Positions 36,830 to 45,971 of a stretch of DNA of 64,000 nt are shown here, one piece after another. Position 1 is the stretch's first letter; the number at the start of each line of letters is the position of its first letter. The stretch comes from Tolypeutes matacus (taxonomy: Eukaryota > Chordata > Mammalia > Cingulata > Chlamyphoridae): NCBI GenBank assembly GCA_026826555.1, contig JAKSZT010005175.1:4490211-4554210 (forward strand). The letters are read 5' to 3'. The notes beneath the pieces are model-generated. The model had not been told where the DNA came from, did not search any database, and was given only the letters and a program-made list of their open reading frames with translations. Both the position numbers and the translations under genes were made by a program.

Positions 36830-37492
36830 CATATATAAAGAAATCCTTCATCTCGAAAATAAAAGGACAAACAACCTATATAAAAAATGGGCAAGTGACC
36901 TGAAAAGACACTTCTCCAGGAAGAAATACAAATGGCTAAAAAGCACATGAAAAAATGCTCAACATCACTTGCTATCAGGGAAATGCAAATCAAAACTACA
37001 ATGAGATACCATCTTACACCCATCAGAATGGCAGCTATTGCAAAAACAGGAGACACTAAATGTTGGAGAGGATGTGGAGGAATAGGAACACTCATCCACT
37101 GCTAGTGGGACTGCGGTATGGTCCAGCCACTGTGGAGGACAGTTTGGTGGTTCCTCAGAAAACTAACAATAGATCTTCCATATGATCCAGCAATTCCACT
37201 GCTGGGTATATACCCAGAAGAACTGAAAGCAAAGATACAAACAGATATACGAACACCAATGTTCATAGCGGCATTGTTCACCATTGCCAAAAGTTGGAAT
37301 CAGCCCCGGTGCCCATCAACAGACAAATGGATAAGCAAAATGTGGTACATACATACAATGGAATATTACTCAGCTGTAAGAAGGAACAAAGTGCTAACAC
37401 ATGGAATAACGTGGATGAATCTTGAAGACCTTATGTTGAGTGAAGCAAGCCAGGCACTGAAGGATGAACAGTATATGACCTCACTGATCTGA
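36830..37492 (+). pseudogene. L1 ORF2 C-terminal remnant
   Basis: The longest open stretch, 37118-37492 (124 codons), reads VQPLWRTVWWFLRKL, then YDPAIPLLGIYPEE, MFIAALFTIAKSWNQPRCPS and MWYIHTMEYYSAVRRNK. These are characteristic of the L1 ORF2 carboxy-terminal part, downstream of the reverse transcriptase. Upstream (36840-37117) the family sequence continues in more than one frame ([21 protein letters not shown], then a stop). Endonuclease and reverse transcriptase are missing or hidden in the gap. No function can remain. Confidence 0.9.
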
Positions 37493-38528
37493 CCTGAGGA
37501 AAGTGAGCAGTCTCTGAGAACCATTGTCTGAAAGATAGGTTAACAAAGGAGAGTAAGAGAAGAGCAGGCTCTGAGCCATCTCCCATATGGACATAATCTA
37601 TGGTAAAGGGATAGAGTGTGGTTGCATGTTGGGGGATGGGGCAGATAAGTGGTGGTGTTCCTGGGTTTGGTGGTACAGCACTGGAGGGTGGGTGGATTAG
37701 GAAGTGCTGGTTCAAATCCCCAGGGCATGTAACTGTGAATCTTGACATTCCATGGGTTAGGAGAGGGGGGTATCATGGGCCCTGGGGGGCTGGGGAGAAG
37801 GGAACAGTCAAGATCTAATGGGCTGTTTGGTGGTCATGGGGAAGGTTTTTCATTACCTTTCAGTAATGGACACAGGACATGGTAAATATCATCAAAATTA
37901 TTAAACTGTATCATCTAAATTGTAAACTATACTGTAAATCACTGACAATGTTTAGTTGCTATATTTTGCTATCTGCATAACAGTTATAACAATGCTAACA
38001 ACCAAAAAAAAAAAAAAGGAGGGGGAGTTAATATGGGGTGGGGAAGGGGGGGTGGTTTGGTATCTGGGAGTCTCCGGCACTCCGTGTGTGACTTTGCTGT
38101 GACCTAAAACTTCTTTGAAAATTAAATGAAAAATTGGGAGACAATGGGGATTGAGAGGAGGAAGGTGTCATGGGACACCAGACATCCGATAACACAGTGA
38201 TAAAGGGAAGGAAAAAAGGGAAAAAAGAAGAGAGAAAGGAAATAAAAATGAAATATATATATATATTTTAAAGGCATTTCCTTCGCTTTTTTGCCCATTT
38301 TTTGAATGTCCCAATCCACTAATTATATTTTATTTTGTTTTGTTCTTTGTTTGATTATTTGTTTTTTTTTTCCGTCTCTCTTTTTTTTTCCCCTGAGTTT
38401 CCTTATGTTTGTTTCTTGCATGTAAGCTTATCACATTTGTTTCTTTTTCCTAGTAAGTGTATTTGATTATTTTATGGACTAAATGTTCATGGAGGATTTG
38501 GATCACAGAAGGGTTACAATGGGTACTG

Positions 38529-38573
38529 CGGGGGATTATTGGGGGGAGGGTGTCTGGGGGGGGTTTGTGGGGA
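38529..38573 (+). other. G-quadruplex-prone G-tract in the L1 3' UTR
   Basis: Runs of five, six, three, eight and four G are separated by short loops. The equivalent C-rich tract is at 63691-63736 in the inverted copy. G-rich tracts are a known recurrent property of L1 3' UTRs. Confidence 0.7.
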
Positions 38574-38785
38574 TTGGTTCAACCGAATATACATGAAAGA
38601 TATACAAAATCATTCAAAGGATCGGGGGATGGGGCATGGTCACGATGGGTGGATAATCACACAATAAATGAGGGAATCTGAATTCCTAGCCTGGAGAGCT
38701 CTGCCACAATCTCCAAGGGAGCAGCAATAGTCCTCTGAGTGTAGGGACAGTCCCTGTCAAGATAGGATGACCCACTGATGTTTTT

Positions 38786-38814
38786 TTTTGTTTTTTTTTG
38801 TTTTTTTTTTTTTT
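38786..38814. repeat. T-rich tract in the L1 3' UTR
   Basis: Runs of T separated by single G. The corresponding place in the inverted copy (near 63472-63485) is a shorter A-rich run, so the length has diverged. Confidence 0.8.
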
Positions 38815-39022
38815 ATTGATGACTACCCTTGTGAGTCTTTGCTCTTGTAAATGAGACTTAGCCTGCAGTTGTGGGGTGCCTAAGGGTTGCCACCTGTGAG
38901 CCTCCTTGTTGCTCAAATGTGGCCTCTCTCTAAGCCAAACTCAGCATATGATTGCATTACCTTTCCCCCAACGTGGGACATGACTCCCGGGGATGAGCCT
39001 CCCTGGCAACGAGGGATTAATA

Positions 39023-39130
39023 CCAAGTGCCAACTGGCAGCTTTTGCACAGTGGCAGTATCGTAGCCAATGAGGTTTATCCGAGGCACGATTATTGCTAA
39101 TTGAAAACTTTTCCCAAGTGCCAACTGGCA
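39023..39130 (+). repeat. Target-site duplication flanking the U4 retrocopy
   Basis: The 17-bp word CCAAGTGCCAACTGGCA occurs at 39023-39039 and again at 39114-39130. The last bases of U4 (CCCAA) overlap the first bases of the right copy. The inverted L1 copy has the word once only (63245-63261, reverse complement), giving the empty site. Confidence 0.92.
39039..39117 (+). pseudogene. RNU4P: U4 snRNA retropseudogene, 3'-truncated and tailless
   Basis: The segment AGCTTTTGCACAGTGGCAGTATCGTAGCCAATGAGG...GCTAATTGAAAACTTTTCCCAA corresponds to about the first 78 nucleotides of U4 spliceosomal RNA. It covers the U6-pairing stem II sequence, the 5' stem-loop with its k-turn, and the stem I region. 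The 3' stem-loops and Sm site are absent, and there is no A-tail. Two CpG positions of U4 have become CA, and one T has been added in the 5' T-run. Flanking 17-bp duplications show it arrived by target-primed reverse transcription. It is too short and lacks promoter elements, so it is almost certainly not expressed. Confidence 0.93.
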
Positions 39131-39600
39131 ACACAACTGGAAAAAGACCTTGAATAAAAGGGGGAAATGGTAAAGACAAATGAGTTCAAGTGGCTAAGAG
39201 ACTTCAAAGAGAGTCGGGAGGTCATCCCAGAGGTAACTCTTACGCACACCTCAGTAGGAGCTCATAGAACATCTAAGTGCCTATCACCCCACTCAGTGGA
39301 GTTCCTGAGAGCTCTCGAGACACCCTGGTCCTATATAAGGGGGGATAGCCCCAGAGACTGATGCCTTATCAGTGGGTTCTATTTTGGAATCTGTGCTCCT
39401 GAGAGTGACAGAATTAGACTCAAATAAGTCCTCTCTGCACATGGTTCACCAGTCCCTTCTATTCAAACCTACATGTGATGCTGGAGTTTCTTAGGTATAC
39501 TTCCAGAGACTGGAGCCTCCCGCCTACCTATGTGCCAGGTGTGCATGAAATCTAGATGGAGCTGCAACTCCTACCATACAGCTCAATGGACTCATCCAAG

Positions 39601-39990
39601 TCACCTGGTGAGGAGACAACGATGGGAAATGGCAATCCCAGGGAATGGAGAGGGCCTACATCTGCAGGCAGGATCATCCCACCCACCATATCCATGGGAT
39701 ATAAGCCCTCTCTCACTTGGAGTTGGAGTGGACATCACCATCCCAGTCGCCTCTGGATTGGGGGAAGAACTATGGACTAGAGTGGACTTGATGGTATTCT
39801 CTTGCTCACATATGGTGATTCTAGCAATGCAAGAAATTATAACAATGAGGTGGAGCCAGTGGCCACTTGACAGTTTTTGGGTATGGAGGGGATGAGCAGT
39901 TGAAATACAGGGGCTTCTTTGGGAGTTGGAGGTTGTCCTGAGTACTGTTGTGGCAATGGATGCAGGCCATTTTAAATCAGCACACACCAC
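39601..39990 (-). other. 129-codon antisense ORF in the L1 3' UTR, present in both copies
   Basis: The ORF starts MVCADLKWP and ends RCLLTR. An ORF of the same length with about a dozen substitutions lies at 62391-62780. It has no recognisable domain, signal peptide or membrane segment. It overlaps a 121-codon sense ORF (39530-39895), so the stretch is simply poor in stop codons. I do not claim a protein. Confidence 0.4.
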
Positions 39991-40299
39991 TCATAACTGA
40001 GTGGGAGAGAGTGTGGTCTACAGTGTGAACTGTGGTCTATGGTTGGTGGCAAGGCTCCAGGATGTGTAAGTTCATTGAGGTTGGTGGGCCACACTGTGGG
40101 AGATGTTTGTGTTGGATGTGGTGGGAGGTGTGGGAGGTGGGCAACATGGGAATCCCAGTAGGTTCCGTGTAATATTTTAGGTAATCTAAGCACCTCTTAA
40201 AATATATGTATATATATATATATAAATAACATTTTTGTAAGCAAATACACATATATGCATATATATTTAAAAAAATAATAATAAATAAAAAAAATAAAA

Positions 40300-40310
40300 T
40301 AAAAACGCCA
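40300..40310. repeat. Right target-site duplication of the L1
   Basis: TAAAAACGCCA, identical to 36352-36362. Confidence 0.75.
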
Positions 40311-40830
40311 ATAATCCCACCACTCAGAGACAACCATTTATTATGTCTTTCTAGATTATTTAATTTATATACAATTAATTGATATAATTTAAAGAAAGAA
40401 TAATATTCTAATAAACAACTTCAAATCTGCTTTTTCCACTTAACATTCATAAATGTTAATTATCTACATTATCATTCGTAAATGCTGAGTGGTAGTCCAT
40501 CATTTGGAGTTCTATATTTTACTCCATTAATCTACTATTGTTGGACACTGAAGTTGTTTTCGATTTTTTTGCTATTATCAACAAGTTTCAGCAAAATTCC
40601 TTATGAACGTGTTTGATTATTTCTGTAGGAACCATTCCCATTAACAAAATGGGTGGGCAAAGTGAACTACAAATTTTTTAAGTTTTAGGTGCATATTATT
40701 GAGTTTATATCCAGGAATTTTGTAGTAATTGTATCAAAGTGTCTATTTCCCTTTCACAATAGATGTGCATTGTTTTCTTGGCTTACCTTACACATTTTTT
40801 AACTTTGTCAGTCTGAGAGGGGTTGTTTTA
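40311..40830 (-). mobile_element. Old L1M, right part
   Basis: ATAATCCCACCACTCAGAGACAACC, TTTCCACTTAACATTCATAAATG, GGTAGTCCATCATTTGGAG...CTATTGTTGGACACTGAAGTTGTTTTCGATTTTTTTGCTATTATC follows the antisense 3' region of an old L1, continuing from 36362. Confidence 0.6.
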
Positions 40831-40884
40831 ACAGACGTTTATTTGATCACTGAGGTTGGATGTTTATTCATATGTTCATTGACC

Positions 40885-41010
40885 AAGTAGATTTCATTCC
40901 TCCAACAAATATGCATTAATCACCTATAAAATGCCAAGCACTCCTCCAGTATTTCTTCTTCTATGAATTCCCTGTTCATGTAGAAAGATATAACATTTGA
41001 ATAAGCAATT
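40885..41010 (-). mobile_element. L2 3' end fragment
   Basis: TTCATTCCTCCAACAAATATGCATTAATCACCTATAAAATGCCAAGCACTC is the antisense L2 terminus. Confidence 0.6.
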
Positions 41011-43655
41011 GCTTCTGAAATCTGTTCATTTTCTGCCTCTACCACATCTCTGGGTAAAAGATTCTGTAAGCCAACTTGTCTCCATCCTCTCTGGAGATGA
41101 TATGTCTGTGCTCTCATTATTGACTCTCCCTGATCCTGCTTTTCTCCTGCCTTTTCACTAAATATACACAAAAGTTTACAGGAGAGGAGCCCACAAGGAT
41201 GTTGGCTAGTTGACATCAAGAACATTCCTGGGCAGCATTTACTTTGGCGAATTCACTCCATTCTTGGGTCATGCGTCCATCTTCCCCATCCAGAAATTTA
41301 TACTGTTAGTGCCCAGTGCTGATCCCAGAAAGGCTGACTCACACTAACCAAACTCACATGGACCCAAGTGTATAAACCAGAGAGTCAATTTATTTATTTG
41401 TGATGAGAAACATAACTGGCAGGCAGGCTAGAAATCATTGGACTCTCCAATACATTTCATCCTTCAAGGCAAACTGCAAAAGCAGCCTATCCCCTCCAAA
41501 GCCTGCTTCCAGAGCAAGAGAGCAGAACTGGGTTATAGGATTTGAAAGACTCTGACAGCCTAAAGCACCCATTTCCACATGCCTTCCCCTGGACAGCGAC
41601 TGGATGGGCACAGCCAATGTGGGACCCCATTTCTGTGCTTTGTGCCTGACCAGTACTGTGACCTCCTCCTCCTGGGCAGTCCTGCCTTGCCTTCACTGGG
41701 ATCACAGTTTCAGGCAGAGAACTGCATCATCTTGCTGTCCTGTTCACTCATTTCATCTTTTTAAAGTAACTGAACTGACCAATGCTGAATGTCAGCCATC
41801 ACTACTGACTTAAAGTTTCCTACTTTGCTATGTTTTCTTTCCCTCCTTTTCTGATACATAGACACTGCAAACTGATTCTGCTTCAGGTGTAGCAACGGAT
41901 GTGGGCTGCTGTCACCTGGAACAGCACCATTACATTATATGGTGCTCATATAAGGGAGATTAGGCAATGGGTTCTAATGAGGTCCTCCTTCTTGTGGCTG
42001 ACTTTTTAGCCACTTTGAAATGATGGGGTGGGTGATTTTAACAGATGACTCTAACACCCAGTGCCTCATTCCCTCAGCCATTCTCTGATGCTAAGCTGAA
42101 GTCAACTGTTCCATGTGAGCTCAGACTCCCCCAACAATGATAGCATCCCATTTTAGGCATAACTTTGTGCTACATACTGCAGGACCTCCATGGAGGCATT
42201 GGCTGCCCAGAAATGCCAGCCAGCCCCTCAGGGGTAACTCTCCACCAGTGAGAGGAAGGATCCAGCAGAGAAGTGCTTCAGCCTCCTTTCCCTTCAGGCA
42301 GACAATGCCAGGGAGCATCCACATATTTCCAGGGAGGTCCCTGTGAAAATAAGCCCCTATTGCACACAGCAGCAGCCTCAATTACACACCCTTATATTGG
42401 CTTGTTTCCTTCATTGCCTCAATTCCAGGGATCCCTCCCAATAAATAAACAAATGAACAGCATACACCCAAGTCTTAACTGTGCTTTCAAGATGGCTCTG
42501 TGGAGGCCAGGAGGGGAAGCCTTACCAGGAGCCCAGGGAGACACAAAGATGAGCATTTGATGCTCTGCAAAGCTCCTTTAGAAAATGCAGAGGGTGATGA
42601 TTCACTGTCAAGGCAGGTGAAGTTTCACCAGGACCCAAAATTCCCCTAAATCCTCCTCTTGGCATGTCATGGGGAGGAGGGCATCACAAGGAGAACCCCC
42701 AGAAGATGGTCCAGCTAACCACTAAGGCTCTGTCTACTTCTTGGCTCCCCAGAAGATAATTTCCTGGCTTAGGTCAGTTTCCTTAGAAGTTGAGCCTGAG
42801 ATGGTATTCTCTCAGGGTGTTTTTATTGAAGGAGGGTGCTCAGGAAAAGGGAGGTAAAGGAAGGAGGCTGAGACAGGGGAGGGAAGCTAAGTGAGGTTGT
42901 AGTCACAGCTAGAAGCTAGACTAGCTTCTGTCTCACCCTCCAGGGAGCCCTTGACCACACCTCAAAGCAAAGGGACTGGCAGGTTTTTTGTATTGCTTAT
43001 CAGCCAGGAATTGGCAGGCAGCTGTTCCTCACCTTCTCTCCCTGGCAAGCTGGCTCCAAATCAGACCAGAGCAGTATTTCCAGGGCTAGGTGACAAGGGA
43101 GTCACTGGTCCAGGCAAGGACCTGGGCAGACTATGGACAGCATCCATTACACTTCCTAAGTGAGGAGGTTGGGAGGAGAATTGAAGCCCTTTGTTGTTGT
43201 TGGCAAATTGTTCATGCTACAGTGTCTTCTGCTCTGGCTGAAAGCTTTGAAACCTCTTTTGCCCAGAGCCCTCTGTTTAATCTCTAGTAGGTTTTCTCTC
43301 TTTCTCATTTCATCCAAAACAAAGTTCTGGAGAGAGAGCACAGTGGATTGCCAGGGATTCTCTCCAAACACAGCTTTTTAAACATTATGACATCATCCCA
43401 GGCAATATCATGAACATGTTTCTCAGTCTGGATCATTCCCCCCAGGGTTGCACTCTGTAATTTGGAGGTTTTTTATAAGCTGAGCATATCAGAGCATTTC
43501 CTCAAACATTGCAGTGCCTCCCTCCAAAGGGAACCAGCCACCTCTATTGTGAGTTTCCCTGGGAGACAGCTCAGGAGGTACCTGCCCTGGGTTGGCATTG
43601 GCAGCAGGTGTCAAAACAGCTGCTTGCAATAATACCTCACAGCCCAATTTCACAC
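41011..43655. other. Intergenic DNA, nothing recognised
   Basis: About 2.6 kb with higher G+C than its surroundings in places. ORFs of up to 101 codons overlap one another and have no support. No exon or RNA gene was recognised. Confidence 0.5.
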
Positions 43656-43659
43656 TGTC

Positions 43660-43800
43660 TTCAGACTTTCTGTCTAAAACATGGGTTCCAGTTCTCACCA
43701 GTTAAGTGGCCCTTGGCAACACAATAAACCACCTTCAGCCTCCCTGAGCTCATTCACAGGGGCCAAATAAAAATTAGCTTAGAAATGAACATGACAATAC
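43660..43800 (+). mobile_element. MIR SINE fragment
   Basis: AACATGGGTTCCAGTTCTCACCAGTTAAGTGGCCCTTGGCAACACAATAAACCACCTTCAGCCTCCCTGAGCTCATTCACAGG follows the MIR middle. Confidence 0.6.
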
Positions 43801-45080
43801 CTTATCATAACAGGGGCTAAATTAGTGATGTGTTGGCAAACCAACTGGTGGGGCACATTTAGGGAGAACCTTGATTTATAGCATTTGCCAGTTTCCATAG
43901 TGCAAATATTCCCTTCTGTGGTATAAATATTCCCATCTTGGCTTAACAACTGACTAGCATCATATTGCAATTTTCCAAAAATTCCAACTTGCAACCATCT
44001 TACAAAATTCCTCAATAGTTGATTATCTGCTGAGGGGAGCTGCGGGAAGCAGCTCCAGTACAATGCCACTAAGCCCATCAAAATGGTGGCTACTGGTGCC
44101 TTCCCACCCTTGCAAGTTAAGGGGTTTCACAAAAGGGCCAGCTATGAACATTCTGACCCAACAGATATTTTTTCCAGGGATGCCTCAGCATGATGCTCAC
44201 CCCAAACCTTCAAACATGTTGATTTTAAGAAACTCTTAGTGTTCCAGCACTTGCCAAAAGCCAACACAAATTCAGCAGGAAAGCTTGTCTCTGGTACAAG
44301 CAGCATGCTCAAAGATGGTGCTTAGGTTTCAAGTATTTGAGATTGAGAGGATCTGGTACCATTGGCTGGAGTCTAGAAGCCAGCAAGAGAAAATGAGTTG
44401 GGGGATTAGGAAGGTAATTCTGAGTTGAGTGAACTTATAGGTGATTATGGTGTAAATATCCAGGAGACCTCTTGAAACATAGCCTGCTCCCTGGTGACAT
44501 ACCCAGACACAGCTGGCCATGCCTATAGACAGCTTTCAACAGATCTTAGCACCTGGTTACCTTTCCCCATGAATCCACTAACACCAGCAGCATTAGTGAG
44601 CAATTAAGATTCAAAGACAATTCCACAGGGAAGATGGAAGATAAGGCTTGCTTTCATACAGAGCAGATCCCTCAAAGTCCTCCTCAAACATATGTTTTCC
44701 AAAGTTCCCCAGACTCACATTGGTTCTTCTTTGCACCCCTGTCTTCGAGAGTGTCCAGGATTTCAGCCCTCAGTCTTGCATTTCTCACTCACCTAGCTGC
44801 TCCCCTATCCGCCCATCCTGAACTGGGTCCACCCTCCATTGACTGACTCACATGTGCCCTGCTGAGTCTCCTCCTTGACAGAGGGTTTGTCAAAGCATTT
44901 CTTCCAGCCATGGGAAGGGCCCACCACAAATGATTTCCAGTCAGTTCTTTCTGCTTCCTCAGGACTGCAGGTTGCTATTTCAGACTCCATGCCCAGAAAA
45001 CTAGTGTGGTGCCCCAGTTAAGATCTTACTACCACATAGTAACTGTGTTAATACTGGCAATGCCTTATATTATTTTTGTG
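43801..45080. other. Intergenic DNA, nothing recognised
   Basis: No supported gene or named repeat. Confidence 0.5.
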
Positions 45081-45084
45081 CCTC

Positions 45085-45203
45085 ATTTTTTTTTGTTTTG
45101 TTTGTTTGTTTGTTTGTTTTTTGAGGTACCAGGACTGGAGGTTGAACCAGGGACCTGGTATGGGGGAGGCCAGTACTCAGCCACTGAGTCACATTGGCTC
45201 CCC
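45085..45203 (-). mobile_element. DAS-type tRNA-derived SINE, antisense (unit 1)
   Basis: Read on the minus strand: GGGGAGCCAATGTGACTCAGTGGCTGAGTAC (tRNA-like head with A box), GGTTCAACCTCCAGTCC (B box), then a CAAA-rich tail (TTTG repeats at 45096-45118 on the plus strand). I associate this SINE structure with xenarthrans. Confidence 0.75.
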
Positions 45204-45208
45204 TGAGT

Positions 45209-45336
45209 TGTTTTTTTTTGTTTATTTGTTTTGCTTGTTGCTTGTTTTTTTTGTTTTTAGGAGGCACCGGGAGCCAAACCCAGGACCTCCCATGTGGGAA
45301 GCAGGTGCTCAACTGCTGGAGCCACATCTGCTTCCC
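45209..45336 (-). mobile_element. DAS-type tRNA-derived SINE, antisense (unit 2)
   Basis: Minus strand: GGGAAGCAGATGTGGCTCCAGCAGTTGAGCACCTGC, CCATGTGGGAGGTCCTGGGTTTGGCTCCCGGTGCCTCC, then an A-rich tail. The A-box and B-box positions of the parent tRNA can be followed. Confidence 0.8.
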
Positions 45337-45361
45337 TCATTTCTTTTTCCTCCTTTTAATT

Positions 45362-45801
45362 GACTTTATTGTTGTTGTTGTTGTTGTTGTTTGGTACAGT
45401 TCTATGAGACCCCCCCCGCCCCCACCCCCAGACTGATGTCTGTGCCCATTCACTGGGTGATCTTCTGTGTCTGTTTCTTGCCTTCTCTTCTCATTTTTCT
45501 CCTCCAGGTTTTACTGGGATTTGATCCTAGAGACCTCTGATGTGGGAGAGAGGCACCGTGTCACTTCTGCCATCTCAGTTCCTGCTTTCTGGTATGTCTC
45601 ACCTTGATTCTCCCCTGCGTCTCACTTTTGTTCCATCATCATCTTGCTGCATGGCTCACCACATGTCTGCATGGACACAGTTTGCCATGTGGGCCCAGGT
45701 TGCCTGCTCACCATTTTTTTTTCCAGGAGGTCTGGGGATTGAACCTAGGTCCTCCCATATGGTAGATGGATGCCCAACCACTTGAGCCACATCCATTTCC
45801 C
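45362..45801 (-). mobile_element. Composite DAS-type SINE, antisense, with (GTT)n tail
   Basis: Two tRNA-like units in one orientation: one near 45710-45801 (GGGGAAATGGATGTGGCTCAAGTGGTTGGGCATCC...GGTTCAATCCC on the minus strand) and a diverged one at about 45505-45590 (GGATCAAATCCC). They are joined by a spacer and end in a (AAC)n tail (GTT repeats at 45369-45392). It looks like a dimeric or extended SINE subfamily. Confidence 0.65.
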
Positions 45802-45809
45802 CTAATTTC

Positions 45810-45925
45810 TTCTTTGTGAAGTGGAGGTGTTGGCTATCGTGAGGACTGAAGGAATTAATACTTGTAAGATGCTTAGAACAGTGATTGGCATACAGTGACA
45901 TCAGCTGTTCTGATTATTGATAGAA
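45810..45925 (+). mobile_element. MIR 3' half
   Basis: GTGAGGACTGAAGGAATTAATACTTGTAAGATGCTTAGAACAGTGATTGGCATACAGTGA is the MIR 3' region. Confidence 0.75.
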
Positions 45926-45955
45926 GTCATTAATGAGAAATAAGTACATTTAAAT

Positions 45956-45971
45956 AGAAATAAGTAAATTT
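45956..45971. repeat. Left duplication of the RFK retrocopy
   Basis: AGAAATAAGTAAATTT matches AGAAATAAGTAGATTT at 48621-48636 with one difference. A near copy (AGAAATAAGTACATTT) also sits just upstream at 45936-45951. Confidence 0.7.

Larger units (their letters stand above)
36363..40299 (+). mobile_element. Younger L1 with about 2.8-kb 3' UTR, internal assembly gap
   Basis: A single L1 insertion is defined by the 11-bp duplication TAAAAACGCCA on both sides and the A-rich tail AATAATAATAAATAAAAAAAATAAAAT at its right end. From left to right it holds 67 bases of L1 text, a 400-N gap (36430-36829), the C-terminus of ORF2 (to about 37492), and a 3' UTR of about 2.8 kb. That is much longer than the usual mammalian L1 3' UTR. 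An internal A-run at 38004-38017 could mislead a reader into ending the element there, but the same text continues in the copy at 62036-64000. A U4 retrocopy sits at 39039-39117. Stops in ORF2 show the element is dead. Confidence 0.75.

Noticed and set aside
36287..37095. Long ORFs of 143-258 codons across the assembly gap
   Set aside because: Most of their length is N. The readable parts are antisense or sense L1.
38004..38017. A-run as the end of the L1
   Set aside because: The target duplication and the second copy show that the element continues to 40299.
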